From positions 26,679,478 through 26,743,477 of the forward strand of contig JAGTTD010000015.1 of NCBI GenBank assembly GCA_018398585.1: DNA of 64,000 bases, written 5' to 3'. The translations under genes were made by a program, and so were the position numbers. Shown here one piece after another: positions 1 through 10,489 of this stretch; position 1 is the first letter of the stretch, and each line of letters begins with the position of its first letter. The notes beneath the pieces were generated by a model that worked only from the letters and a program-made list of their open reading frames with translations, was not told the origin of the DNA and searched no databases. Source of the stretch: Simmondsia chinensis (taxonomy: Eukaryota > Streptophyta > Magnoliopsida > Caryophyllales > Simmondsiaceae).

Positions 1-1772
1 TTGATAACGCATTGATTGGTGCTTTGTTAGAGAGGTGGAGGCGGGAGACCCATACATTCCACCTACGTGTTGGTGAGAAGACACCAACACTGTAGGATAT
101 TGCCGTCTTATTGGGTCTACCCATATACGGTCGAGCAGTCACTGATAGCACTACCCACAATTAGCAGAACCTCTGTCATTCTTTATTGGGTGCAGTCCTC
201 CCAGCACGAGCAATAAAGGGCAGCCTATTAAGAAGTACGTGGTTGGGGGAACTGTGTGCACAAGCCCCCCCAGCTTACGCTAATGAGCAAGTGTTGTTAC
301 AACACGCCAGACGCTACATCCTTCATATGTTCGGCTCCCTGTTGTTCACCAACAGCACTGGTAGTTGGACATCAATGGTCTATCTTCCATTGCTTGAAAC
401 GATGGAGGAGTGTAGTGAGTACAGCTGGGGGTCAGCTGTTCTTGCCAACCTATACAGACAAATGTGCCAGTGTTGCATGGCGGGCCGCACCCAAATCGGC
501 GGGTGTGTTTTATTGCTCCAGGTATGGACGGCAAATTATATTCATGTTTAATTCTTTAATATATTAAATCCCTAATTCCTACGTGCTATTACATGTGTAG
601 TTGTGGTCATTGGAGCATTTACACATTGGTCGACCGTTTATATCCACGCCCCGTCCACTTCCACCTACAGTCAATGATCCGTTGCCGCCTTTGGGATCTC
701 AATAAGAGAAAATATTTTGTACATCTTAATTTAATGTATATGTAATATTACATATGTATTAAAATAATTTACTTCGTACTCGATCAGTTGGGTTGCTGCC
801 GTGACATTCCGCGAGAATCTAAGGCAATGTCAGTCCTTCTACAGGGACCAACTTAATGTCCAAGAGTCACATCAGGTATATACCTAAAAATAGACACAAT
901 TCTATATTGTTAATATTTAATATAATAACTAAATTATTTTATCTGTGCTTACGTTCAATGGACGCATTACAGGCAATCTTGGTTAAGCATCTTGCTCGCG
1001 ATTTGTGTCGAGGGTCGTCATATATAGCGATATCAGGGACCAATGATATGCTTTGGCATTGTAGAGCTGCATTGCCCTGACAGAGTGTTGCGTCTGTTTG
1101 GATTAACGCAGCATATCCCGGATCACATCGACACTCTCGACTCCTTGCACAATACATCTCGTTCGGGCAGGTCTGACGAGAACTAAGAGGTCTATCATTC
1201 GAACTGGATCGCGGTATGGAACACACGGATGGATTATATCGCCAACGTACGTCATCCTCCTACATCGCCTACAGATTACATGTGATGGTACAACTCTATC
1301 ACTAGGCGTCTTATAGTACAACGCGAAGTGCATGTTCCGCGTCGATCCCGGCTTCGTTATGAGCCAAGTGGCAACCAAATTCAACGAGTAGTAAGCACTT
1401 TGAAAACATTTGTTTCTTTACTTATTCAACAATATGTTTCGTTAACATTTGAATGTACTATTTGTTAGGTCGATGTTCTTAAAAAGCATGCTAAAAGGGC
1501 AGTTTAGAGGCTACGTAACACTGTTGGCCACACTGTAGAGTCTGTCTCCACAGAATGGCTAACCACTTGCAGTAGCGCAATAGATGCTGCTGGTGAGGGA
1601 CATCAATTTGATCAGACCATGCAAGAAGAAGAATTTGACTATCGTTCATTTGGTGCTGTAGAAGGAAGTACACGTGAACGTCCGCGACATAGTTTTTAGG
1701 TTCAGACGGAAGGTTCACCCTCACAGCATCGTGGTGAACCTCGTCGTAGAACGACATCACGTTTTGTACCAT
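1..1772 (+). pseudogene. Plant mobile domain (PMD / MAIN-like) protein, decayed, 5'-incomplete
   Basis: The plus strand carries pieces of a PMD protein, the family that includes plant MAIN and MAIN-LIKE nuclear proteins and transposon-carried relatives. From the window edge I read [20 protein letters not shown], then a TL*DIAVLLGLPIYGRAV segment with an in-frame stop. A 121-residue open stretch (186-551) follows with RYILHMFGSLLFTNSTG and GSAVLANLYRQMC...QIGGCVLLLQVW. Later blocks are HCRAALPDRVLRLFGLTQHIP-like sequence around 1060-1110, IAVWNTRMDYI near 1210 and a tail rich in Glu/Arg up to the stop near 1772. AT-rich stretches at about 545-600 and 700-950 may be introns. Stops and frameshifts make it non-functional. 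PMD sequences are often carried by Mutator-like or Ty3/gypsy elements; the downstream DNA favours a MULE. Family call good, exact exon limits not determined. Confidence 0.72.
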
Positions 1773-1989
1773 AATTTACGTTACTTATTTTTTTGTAATT
1801 TATTATTACAATGCATTTTTTCCTTCTTTATTACTCTATACATTAAATAATGTGACTTTACTAAATTTTTTTGATACTTCACTTTATTATTTTGTTGTTA
1901 ATTGAATTAGGGTTAGGGCTATCATATTACTGGGAGGATTATAGGGTTCACATGGGGAGGGACAAAAGGCGTAGGAAGGGGAACGGATA

Positions 1990-2115
1990 ACGGCGTTTGA
2001 AAGCCGTTACCTTTCGGACGCCGTATCTAACGGCTTTCGTACACTGTTTCTAACGGCGTATGAAAGGCGGCAAATTATTTTCCTCAACGGACGCCGTTTG
2101 AAAAGGCGTTTGCTG
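1990..2115. repeat. Array of GCCGTT / AACGGC motifs
   Basis: Within about 125 bp the hexamer GCCGTT or its complement AACGGC appears many times in both orientations, for example ACGGCGTTTGAAAGCCGTTA and GGACGCCGTTTGAAAAGGCG. The spacing is irregular and flanked by TTTGAAA or TATGAAA. It is far GC-richer than its surroundings. It probably belongs to the subterminal region of the PMD-bearing element, where transposase-binding repeats are often found. That role is inferred. Confidence 0.6.
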
Positions 2116-2215
2116 GTCAGGCTACAGTAAAGTGTGCCATTTTCGTAAATATTTTTCCAACTATGCCATTTCGGGAAATTTTTTTGCCAAATATGCCATT
2201 TTGGTAAATTATTCT

Positions 2216-2993
2216 AAATGGAACATGTTTACTATAATATATTAGTATCTATAATCAAATTAGATTTTTTTTGCCAAGAAATACTAACACAACACATTAT
2301 TTCAGCAATATTTAAATAATTCACATCAACAATCGGGGTACTTTTAATTGTAACTTGTTGATTTTTTCATTGAGAACATTGACATGACTTATATATATGA
2401 TTGCAATCGTTTACTGCATCAACATTTTTTATATAAAATTTGTCAAATATAATCTTAGAAAATTCATCCGACTCTAATATAAGGTACCTAGGTGATAAAT
2501 TTTTCGAATTAAGATACCTTATTATATATATTAAAATATCAGAACACCTAAGCAATAAATGTTTCAACGTTTTATGAAGACCAATTAACTGGTACAACCA
2601 AATTGAATAACCAATTATTGAAAATCGATTAATCAGTGTTTTCTGTAACAATAACGAATTGAGATTTTTGAGTATTTTATTTTTGATTAACTGAATGAAA
2701 ATACTTTTGGCATGATTAAGTGCAACATAGTAGGAAAGATTTTATATGCATTTAATTTAAATATAATGTATATCTGCATACAAAAAATATTAAATAAATT
2801 TATATAAATTATTTTTTAATATTAATAATTGTTTTTTAAATTAATAATAATTATTTACTTATAAGAGAATTATTGGAACGCAGATGATGCACATGAGGCG
2901 TGTGAATTTTGCAAACAAAAGAGCAATATAGTCGTTTCAATCAATCATATAGTCTGATTATAACATTTGCCTAAATAAAATACAATTTATAAG
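2216..2993. other. AT-rich non-coding stretch with a dispersed repeat
   Basis: No coding signal. The segment 2390-2640 contains GGTACCTAGGTGATAAA-type sequence that recurs at about 10,010-10,090 and 57,210-57,320, so part of this stretch is a dispersed repeat. The rest is plain AT-rich DNA. Confidence 0.45.
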
Positions 2994-3003
2994 CATTATT
3001 GAG
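2994..3003. repeat. Left target-site duplication of the MULE
   Basis: CATTATTGAG, identical to 4613-4622. Confidence 0.75.
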
Positions 3004-3267
3004 ATTTTTTTACCAACCTGGCATAACTTTTGAAAAAAATACCAAAATGACATATCCACAAAAATATTTACCAAAATGACATATTTTACTATGCATTTAT
3101 CCAAGTATGCCGTTTGTAACGGCATACAATGAACAGTACAATTTTTTAAAATAAAAGCACGGCTAATTTATATTTAAAAAATTATTGTATCAAAACTATT
3201 TTACATAAATAATTTAAAATTTAAATAACTTTTTAAATGCAATAAATTTTAAATTTTATTTTTTAAA

Positions 3268-3959
3268 GACCTCCAACCTGAGGAGTACAACACAAGGACT
3301 TTTCAGGAAGTCACCCGCCTATGCAGGATCTGGAGGTTCTCGAAAATAGATTTTCTTTAGGGTAACACCCTAAAGAGGAAAGGCTACGTAAATCCACCCT
3401 CCAAACCCTGCATGGGCGGGAGCTAGAGGTGGCTAGTGGGCCGGGTCGGGTGGCCTAGTTTCTCACCGAGCCCGGCCCCGGGCCTCCTCAAGGGTGAGAA
3501 GACCTAGGCCCGGTTCGGGCCTGGGGCCTCCCAGCTCATTTTATGGCAATTTGGGAGCATTATTTGAATATTTTAACTTATTTTATAGTTTGTTTTGTAT
3601 TTATATTGTTATAATTGTATTTTTTAATAAATTATAATACGAAAAATGCTCTATGACACGAAAAAATTAACACGACAAACACACAAGAGAGGTTTCTAAC
3701 ACCATACCTCTCGCGTGTTAGACAAAGTCCTCCTCGTATGAGTTACAACCTTTTTTGTGATATATCAGGGGTAAACAAAATATTTAATTATATATATATA
3801 TATCTTAAAAAGGGGGGAGGGGGGGCAATCCGGGCCTGGGTTGGGCTCGTTGGGCCTAGGCGAAACCCAAGCCCAGCCTGGGCCAGCAGGTCTGGGGTTG
3901 GACCCGACCCAGCTCGGCCAATGGCCACCTCTAGCGGGAGCCCTTGTGGCACTGGGAAT
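3268..3959 (+). mobile_element. Rearranged 5S/RTE-tail SINE inside the MULE, interrupted by a MITE
   Basis: The part at 3330-3423 plus 3942-3959 matches the RTE-like tail of the other SINEs (GGTTCTCGAAAATAG..., AAGGCTACGTAAATCC, then GGGAGCCC and GGCACTGGGA). It is upstream-joined to 3276-3325, which is the 3' part of 5S rRNA in the opposite orientation (TACAACACAAGGACTTTTCA, AAGTCACCC). So the 5S segment is inverted relative to the tail. A hAT MITE (3424-3933) splits the tail and duplicated eight bases of it. No TTG tail remains. Confidence 0.65.
3424..3933. mobile_element. hAT-type MITE with 8-bp target duplication
   Basis: Inverted ends read TAGAGGTGGCTAGTGGGCC on the left and, in reverse complement on the right, TAGAGGTGGCCATTGGCC. 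They are flanked by a perfect 8-bp duplication, GCGGGAGC, at 3416-3423 and 3934-3941. Eight-bp duplications and (T)AGGGGTGG-like ends are typical of hAT elements. The subterminal regions are rich in GGGCC and CCCGG; the centre is AT-rich and non-coding. Confidence 0.85.
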
Positions 3960-4612
3960 GTATATTACTTTCTATTTATTATATCTAATATAGTAAATAA
4001 TATCGATAATATATATAGGTCATTTCATCATTGAGGTACATATTAAATTTTTGTTGAACCAATATTATATATATAGAAATTATAGATTACTTTTTAGATG
4101 AAAACATAAATGGTGAAAGTTTTCAAAAATAATATTATATACAGTAAGGGCAACATAATTTACAAAAATGACTAAGAAGAAAAATATTATTTAGAAAAGA
4201 ATAAGGAAAAGTATCAACCATTTATAAGTGACCAGAACAATTACTCAAAAAAATAACATGACTACCAATAAGAATATATGGTAAATGGCATAACAATTAA
4301 AAAGATGATACATATAATGTTATGATAAAGTTAATGTACTTTCTTAAAAAATAAATTTTAAAATTTATTGTATTTAAAAAGTTATTCAAATTTTAAATTA
4401 TTTATGTAAAATAGTTTTAATACAATAATTTTTTAAATACAAATTAGCTGTACTTTCGTTAAAAAAAATTGTATTGTTCATTGTACGTTGTTATATTGTA
4501 ACAGCTTACTTTAATAAATATATAGTGAAATATACTATTTTGATAAATATTTTTTATGGATATGCCATTTGATAATTTTTTCTTAAATTTATGCCACTTT
4601 GGTTAAAAAGTC

Positions 4613-4622
4613 CATTATTGAG
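4613..4622. repeat. Right target-site duplication of the MULE
   Basis: CATTATTGAG, identical to 2994-3003. Confidence 0.75.
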
Positions 4623-4624
4623 GC

Positions 4625-5775
4625 TGTCAAAGAATCGTACAATGGAATACAGCCACTAGGTTGCTGATGGCCACGTTACAACCAGAGGACACGAAAACCG
4701 ATCTGACCTGAACCGGTATCTTGTCTTACACAAAGTTCAAATGACCCCACCTAAACTTGACCAAATTTGTTCTCTACTGATTCAAGAATGACCCGATATT
4801 CAATTTGACCCGACTTGACCCATTATTGACACAAACAACCCAACCAAAAATCTAACCTGAAACCTCAGTTAATCTAAAGTCTTTAAATGTAATGATAGTT
4901 TTTATTGTTAGCAGTTAGGGATGGTAATGGGGCGGGTACGGGTATAAGTGAAGCGGGTAATGGATACGGTTTTGGAGTACCCGCCCCGTACCCGTAACGG
5001 GTACGGGGCGGGTACGGGTATAGTTTTGTACCTGCCCTGCCCCGCCCCGCCGCCCCCCCCCCCCCCCACCTCATACCCGCCATACCCGCTTTATTTTGTA
5101 CATAATTAACCTTCAAATTAAAAAAATACGTGTTTAAATTTAATAACCCCAATTATTTATCAATGTTATAAAAAAATATAATTGATTTTTAAAAGTAGTA
5201 TTAAATAACTAATATGACCCGGTATAGATAATCGTTTTCTACGCAAATTAGAGAGGGTACAGGGCGGGTAATGCATACCCGTTGGATACCCGCGGGCAAT
5301 GGGACGGGTACGGGTATTCACTTCACACCTGTGGCGGGCAATGGGGTGGGTACGGGTATAGAATTTGTGTGGCGGGTACGGGTATGGAGGAGACACCCCC
5401 CGTACCCACCCCGCCCCATTGCCATCCCTATTAGCAGTACAACTGAACTTTATGATAGATCATTAAACATCCATATTAATGATATAATAAAGATGTTGGT
5501 AAAAATATAAGCTATTTAGAATATAAGTTGAACTTTTGTAAATAATTCATGTCATCAAGGGACCAAATAATAGAATTATAATAACCCAAAACCCATATAA
5601 TCCGATCGAAGAGTGACCCAAACCTAAAATAACTTGATCTCAACCCAATCCAACTCGTGTATAGGTCAAAAAGTCAACCCAAGCACAACCCTACCCAAGT
5701 TTATTGTACGCAAAATGACCTAGTCTAAAAAGAGTGTATTCGCACTTGTCCCAGATGATTCAATTCACACCTCTA
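4625..5775. mobile_element. Possible older hAT-like element hosting the next MITE
   Basis: Two flanks (4640-4907 and 5560-5775) share runs of ACCC/GACCC words such as TTTGACCCGACTTGACCC and CAACCCAATCCAACTC. The left edge reads GAGGCTGTCAAA and the right edge TTCACACCTCTA, weakly inverted. No clear target duplication, so this is a low-confidence call. Confidence 0.25.
4916..5430. mobile_element. hAT-type MITE (GGGATGG ends)
   Basis: The left end TAGGGATGGTAATGGGGCGG is matched in reverse complement by the right end (CCGCCCCATTGCCATCCCTA). A perfect 8-bp duplication, TTAGCAGT, flanks it at 4908-4915 and 5431-5438. The subterminal regions are tandem GGGTACGGGTA words, one containing a C-run at about 5051-5067. 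Apparent reading frames here are low-complexity artefacts of the repeats. Confidence 0.88.
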
Positions 5776-5981
5776 GTTATAACATAGCCTTCATTAGATT
5801 CTGTAAGTTGGACTAGAAAGACCAATAATGCAGAAAGAAGACCACAAAAGAAAGAAGGGAAAGCTACCAAACCTTCTCTCCTACAGGCTTCAGATTTTGC
5901 AAAAAACTCCCTCCATTCATCAGTCATCACAAAAATCGGCTCCTCGTCTTCTTCCTCTTTGTAATCCTCCTCTTCCCGCAC
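5760..5981 (-). pseudogene. Possible first exon of an acidic plant protein (host gene trace)
   Basis: Reading from 5981 downward, an ATG opens a highly acidic start (EEEDYKEEEDEEP) followed by IFVMTDEWREFFAKSEACRR, which looks like true protein rather than repeat translation. Immediately after it the DNA reads GAGAGAAG|GTTTGG on the minus strand, a plausible splice donor; the remaining codons (hydrophobic FFCGLLSALLVFLVQL) would then be intron. I see no second exon at lower coordinates, where transposons fill the region. It could be an orphan exon, a gene cut off by insertions, or chance. I do not recognise the gene with certainty. Confidence 0.33.
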
Positions 5982-6985
5982 CCCACTTCAAAATCAGAAG
6001 AATAGACGATATGGCGTTAAGACGCATACATTAATAACGTGTAAAATCCACCTAATCATCCCCTATTTGGCAACTAGGTAATAAAGGGTAAAGAGGGAAT
6101 AAGGGTAGGTCTTTTTTTTTTCTTTGGGGAGGGGGGAGATTTACCCACCATTAACCCTACTTTCTGCAACGGGAAGAGCGTAAAGTTTTAACAAATTTTG
6201 AATAATTTTGCCTTTATTTGAACTATAATTCTTTATCCTTATCCGTTTACCAAATTGTCAAACAAAGGTATTCTATTTACGTCTCTTTACTCTTAATCCT
6301 CCCTATTAAATATACCCAAATAAGGATAAGATAATTCTTCACTGTCCGCCTCTTTACTCCCATCCGCATTAAAGGTGGCTTGAAACCGACCCAGCTAGCT
6401 CAAGAGGTATTGATACACAAGTTGCGTATACAAGGTTCAGAACTAGAAACGCGATCTGGGTGAGAGTAAACGTGCTAGGGAAGTAGGACCAATCAAGACC
6501 ACAAGCAACTGAAGCAATTCTTTAGAGCCTCAAATTTCGTTAAGGGTCCGTTTAAAAAAATAGTTATATTATCAATTTGTTTCTACCAAATATTACTACT
6601 CATAATAGGAGAAACAATGACCAATTATAAATGCCAAAGTACAGATATAAGATAAAAGGCCCACGTATTAGCTTATATTGTAATATGTTTACTTAAGTTA
6701 ATCTGCCCACCCTAGTTATTAAAAAAAGGCCCCATCTGTCAAACTTGTCTCAAGCCCCTAAAATCTCAGGGCCGATACGATCAACAAGGGGATTCGAAGT
6801 AGATGTTTTCTACATCAAAATTAGAAGCCAAGGATTCAAGTAATCAATGTCAACATAATAGTCCGAAGACTATCTTGTGGATCGCTGCTGTTATATACAC
6901 TAATTATATAACTGGATCATTAACATTCCTCTAACCAATCCTTGGCCTGCCTAAGCAATATACGATCATGCCTCGGTTAAAAGCA
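5982..6985. other. Non-coding stretch
   Basis: Nothing coding is visible. A weak tRNA-like A-box/B-box pair occurs at about 6385-6450 (TAGCTCAAGAGGT, then GGTTCAGAACT), not enough to call a SINE. A pyrimidine/G run lies at 6113-6140. Confidence 0.4.
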
Positions 6986-6991
6986 CTATAT

Positions 6992-7242
6992 ACTCTGTTG
7001 ATCTCTAATGTTTTTTAAGTATTCAAATTGGTTCCTTATCTTATTCTTTTGAAAAAATAGTCTTGCATGTTTTATTTTGCAACCAAATTGGTCCCCATTT
7101 TGGTAACTGATACTAGGTGAACAATAAAAGATGAGGAACTCATTTTGTCATGAAATTAAAGCATGAGGATCTATTTTAAACAAAAAGAAAAAGATATGGA
7201 ACCAACATGAACAAATTTACAAATATTAGGGATCAACAGAGT
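6992..7242. mobile_element. Small TIR element (MITE)
   Basis: The left end ACTCTGTTGATCTCTAAT is inverted at the right as ATTAGGGATCAACAGAGT. The similarity continues inward: ATTGGTTCCTTATCTT on the left is paired with AAGATATGGAACCAA on the right, suggesting inverted repeats of roughly 100 bp. The flanks ACTATAT and ACTAAAT could be a decayed target duplication. Non-coding. Confidence 0.5.
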
Positions 7243-8036
7243 AACTAAATCCCTATTAAAACAATGATCTCGCAATTCAGTAAGGACCCGGGTATAATCA
7301 CTCAGAGAAATCAACTGCAGGCATCAAATATTATAGACAAACAGATACTTCAGCGCACGGGATGACACTAGTCATTTTTGCTGTCAAAGAGTTGACAATA
7401 ATCTATTCGTTTGACAACATTCTACATTTAAATAGTGAAAGAAATAAATTGACACAAATAACAAAATACAATATGTCATAAATACACCTATACATCATTC
7501 ATCAAAACATATTTTATAAAGGTGCACGCATACTAGAAACTATCCAACAGTTTCAAACATAAGGCTTAAAGGCAACTTATCATAACAGATTAGGGAGATT
7601 GCGTTGGCTTTTTTAGGAACATAAAGTGCTTTTAAGCATTCTATTTGCAAAAAATGAATGCAAAGTTGTACAATCATTAATTGCAATATTTCTTTTAATA
7701 GTTTTTACTAAAGTAAATATATTTGTATGTACTTTTCATAAATAAAATGCAATATGTATCATGTTGTAGGTTGTTTTAAGAGTATCATTACATAACAACT
7801 AATTATGTGAGGGCTCGCTCAAAATATGTTACAAAACATCAAGTTTTAAAAAAGTAAAAGTAGCTTTCCAGCCATATGTATACAAAAATTTAAATGACTA
7901 TCCATATAATCATTGCTATTTCTACTATTTTATTATTGCTTACATATTTGGTATTGCTTTATTTGCATGTCTAGTATTATTTAAATTGACTTGGATTGTG
8001 TAAACATCGTTCTTTCTTTCTTCCTTCTCTCTCTTC
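7243..8036. other. AT-rich non-coding stretch
   Basis: No open frame of note, no inverted ends and no recognised repeat; a CTTT/TTCC-rich tract occurs just before 8040. Confidence 0.4.
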
Positions 8037-8038
8037 CT

Positions 8039-8160
8039 TCTTTCTTTTTAGGGTTTGGGACCATTACCTTATAGGGTTAAGGCAGCATACATCTTACCCT
8101 CCTCAGACCATGCCTTGGAGGGAGCCTCTTTGAGGCACTAGATTGTTGTTGTTTGTAAGG
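8039..8160 (+). repeat. RTE/SINE 3' tail fragment
   Basis: The order of words matches the shared RTE/SINE tail: GGGTTAAGGCAGCATACATC, TTACCCTCCTCAGACC, GGGAGCCTCTTTGAGGCACT and a TTGTTGTTTGT terminus. No 5S part is attached. It is probably a short 5'-truncated copy. Confidence 0.6.
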
Positions 8161-8182
8161 CTTAAGGAAACTTACTTGCTTA

Positions 8183-8189
<7 letters not shown>

Positions 8190-8213
<24 letters not shown>
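8190..8213. repeat. Poly-T tract
   Basis: A run of about 24 T preceded by seven C. Confidence 0.9.
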
Positions 8214-9425
8214 GGGTAAGTCCCATACTTGCATACTTCTATTAAGATTCTTAAGAAATGCAACATGCTTAACACAAACAGCATTGACGACAATGAATCA
8301 CCTTGGCTTCGTGATCCAAAAAACCATAGGCCCGTACCAAGAACCAACCCTTCATTCCTTCCCCGTCACAAGAAATAGGATATTTTGATTTACGGGATAT
8401 GATTGTAAAATTACGATAGGTCCAGACATAGTCTACAGAGTTAGCATGCGAGATCCATATATAAATCAGATGAGGTTTTATTTTAAAACCAAATGACATT
8501 AAACAAAGTAGCTCACTTGGCATATATGTTGATCTATTTCTTATAATTTCTATTTGAGACTTATTACTCGCATGTAGATTATCTAACATGACTAATGTGA
8601 AAATGAAAGCAAGGACACACTATTTACTAACTCAAAGCAACACAGAGCAATTCGGAGATATAGACTACCATGTAGCAGGTAAGCATCATTCAAGCACAAT
8701 TCTGTAGTTCAATACATCAGACTCTAATACTGATAAAATGATAAGATGGTGATGTGTGAGACACATGCGGCTTTTAAACAAAACGACCAGGACTATGGTT
8801 TGAAATGGCTTGTGGCCTGCAGCTAAGAGGCAAGGTTTCGAAAATTAGATGTGAACACGGTGGTTTGAGGTAATCTTCACTTGATCTTTGTATAACACCT
8901 TTATGTACTTGTAAATGCTATGAATCTATATAACAAGGTCTTTCTTGTCCTCCCTGTCATCAAAATCTGTGTGCAAATGAGCACTTTAAGAGCGAGTTTT
9001 CATCCTTCTTACTCACCTAAATTCACCACCTAAGTCATCGAACTAAGAATTGGTTTTCATTTGGCATTGGACCCGTAGCTCCTTGGCCCAGAAAGACCAC
9101 ACTCTTGATCTATATCCTCGAAGAAGACTGGCACTGACAAGAAGGCCATCAAAAATGGCTGAAGAGATTACCAAAATTTATGAACTAATTACGAATTTCA
9201 TAGCTGTCATGGGTAAAAGAGACGAAGAATACAAGTAGAAGGTGAGCGACCGAGCTAAGACCCTCACAGAAGCTTAAGTCTTCGATTTCCAGAGAAGGGA
9301 CTTATAAGGTCAAAATTCACTTGCCAAAGATAAAACTGTGGCCACACCACAGCAACACCCCCGAGGGGAGTACCTCATACCTTCTTCCATTCCCAGTACA
9401 GCTATAAATTCAGTTCCTGTTTTCC
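8214..9425. other. Non-coding stretch without recognised features
   Basis: A 106-codon minus-strand frame (8269-8589) and a plus-strand frame at 9050-9238 have no family signature I recognise. The second continues past a stop with KVSDRAKTLTEA, and could be an old gag-like remnant, but this is a guess. Confidence 0.3.
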
Positions 9426-9431
9426 TTAGGC

Positions 9432-9858
9432 AATTTCACACTAAGGCTCCGTTTGGTAAAGGACAAGTTCATGTCCCCTGGAAAAATGTTTTCCTTAGGG
9501 AATTCAAAATTAACTTGAGGTTTTCCGTTATTTATTTTCAACAAAAAACATGTCCAGCTAATGTTGCTTTGTTTGATCTAAAAGAAAATATCTTCCACCA
9601 ATCATCTTATAACTTATTATAGGGAAAACATAAGTAGTGATACAATATACATGATCAAAATTCAGACTGAAGCATAACCCGAAATTTTTCTAGCTGTTCG
9701 GAAGGATGACTTCCCCCATTTTACAAGTCATTTTCCATCCATTTGGTGGAAAAACTTTTTCATGTCAATCATGTTCCGTCAATTAATGCACGCCAAATGA
9801 TTAAAAAAAGGAAAACTAACTCTTAGAAACTAATTTTCCTCCATAAAAACAGAGCCTA
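9432..9858. mobile_element. hAT-like MITE (GGCTCCGTTTGGT ends)
   Basis: The left end TAAGGCTCCGTTTGGTAAAG has a partner at the right, ACAGAGCCTAAG. TTTTCC and GGAAAA words face each other throughout, a common plant hAT MITE design. I could not fix an 8-bp duplication, so the ends are approximate. Confidence 0.45.
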
Positions 9859-9989
9859 AGATCACTACTGCTCCCCTTAGTTGGGAGGAATATATGAATG
9901 CCGTGAATGTTAGGTTAAGGTTGTATATATGTTGATCCTATGTTAAATCAGTCTATACAAATTGTATTTGGTCAGAATTTCCACTGTGA

Positions 9990-10360
9990 TTAGGCACTCA
10001 AGGTTGAAGATTTATCACTTAGGTACCTAACATTTTAATATATACAATGAAATAGAGTAAGATTTCAAAATTTTATCATGTAGGTATACTCCACCTAAAT
10101 CTCGTTAACTTTTGTCAGCATGCGGCGAATTTTCGATTGAAAATGCTACATGGTTTATGATTACAGCAATATATATTTGCTATGTTAGCATTTTCCAGCA
10201 AAAATTTATTAATTTCAACATAAATTCACTGCATTGGAGCAAAAGCTAACTATATATTAATGAAATTATATTTCATGTTAGCATTGCCCGGCGAAAATCC
10301 TCTACAATCCAAATAGAGGTTACCTTTACATTGTCAGAATAATGTGCCAAGTTAGCATTT
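9990..10360. repeat. Dispersed non-coding repeat
   Basis: TTTATCACTTAGGTACCTAA, followed by repeated TGTTAGCATTTTCCAGC / GTTAGCATTGCCCGGCG words, recalls segments near 2490, 57,210 and 60,710 (TCAGCATTTTCCAACAAAAA). It has no coding content. Likely pieces of a TIR family. Confidence 0.4.
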
Positions 10361-10489
10361 CCAAATGAAAATTCCTTGGATCCCGACAGAAGGTACAGAG
10401 CTGATTGTCATGACACTTATAGCATCGGTACAACTAAACTATGGTCAAAGCTGTAACTTTGTCAATTTGCATTTTTGTAATTTTTGGTG

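Larger units (their letters stand above)
1..2214 (+). mobile_element. Partial MULE-like element carrying the PMD pseudogene
   Basis: After the PMD tail the sequence becomes a non-coding end with repeated GCCGTT/AACGGC motifs (1990-2115), followed by three spaced copies of a TGCCATTTTGGTAAA-like motif (about 2135-2210). The same motif, in diverged form, makes up the terminal inverted repeats of the MULE at 3004-4612. I infer that 2214 is near the right end of a related element whose left end lies outside the window. No target duplication can be checked because the left end is missing. Confidence 0.42.
3004..4612. mobile_element. Non-autonomous MULE with ~265-bp terminal inverted repeats
   Basis: The ends 3004-3267 and 4344-4612 are inverted copies of each other over about 265 bp, with high identity in the inner half. 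For example CTATTTTACATAAATAATTT on the left is matched in reverse complement on the right. The element is flanked by a 10-bp direct repeat, CATTATTGAG, at 2994-3003 and 4613-4622; 9-10 bp duplications are the Mutator hallmark. There is no transposase; the interior holds a SINE split by a hAT MITE and AT-rich filler (3960-4343). The outer part of the TIR contains the CCAAAATGACATAT motif related to the end of the PMD element upstream. Confidence 0.85.

Noticed and set aside
2367..2651. 94-codon minus-strand frame as a gene
   Set aside because: It lies in the AT-rich dispersed repeat shared with 57.2 kb.
4883..5510. Gly/Pro/Tyr-rich frames on both strands
   Set aside because: They are produced by the GGGTACGGGTA repeats of the hAT MITE.
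6380..6455. tRNA-derived SINE head or tRNA gene
   Set aside because: A-box and B-box-like words exist, but no tRNA cloverleaf, tail or duplication could be shown.
8269..8589. 106-codon minus-strand frame as a gene
   Set aside because: No recognised motif, no homologous pattern, and composition like the surrounding non-coding DNA.
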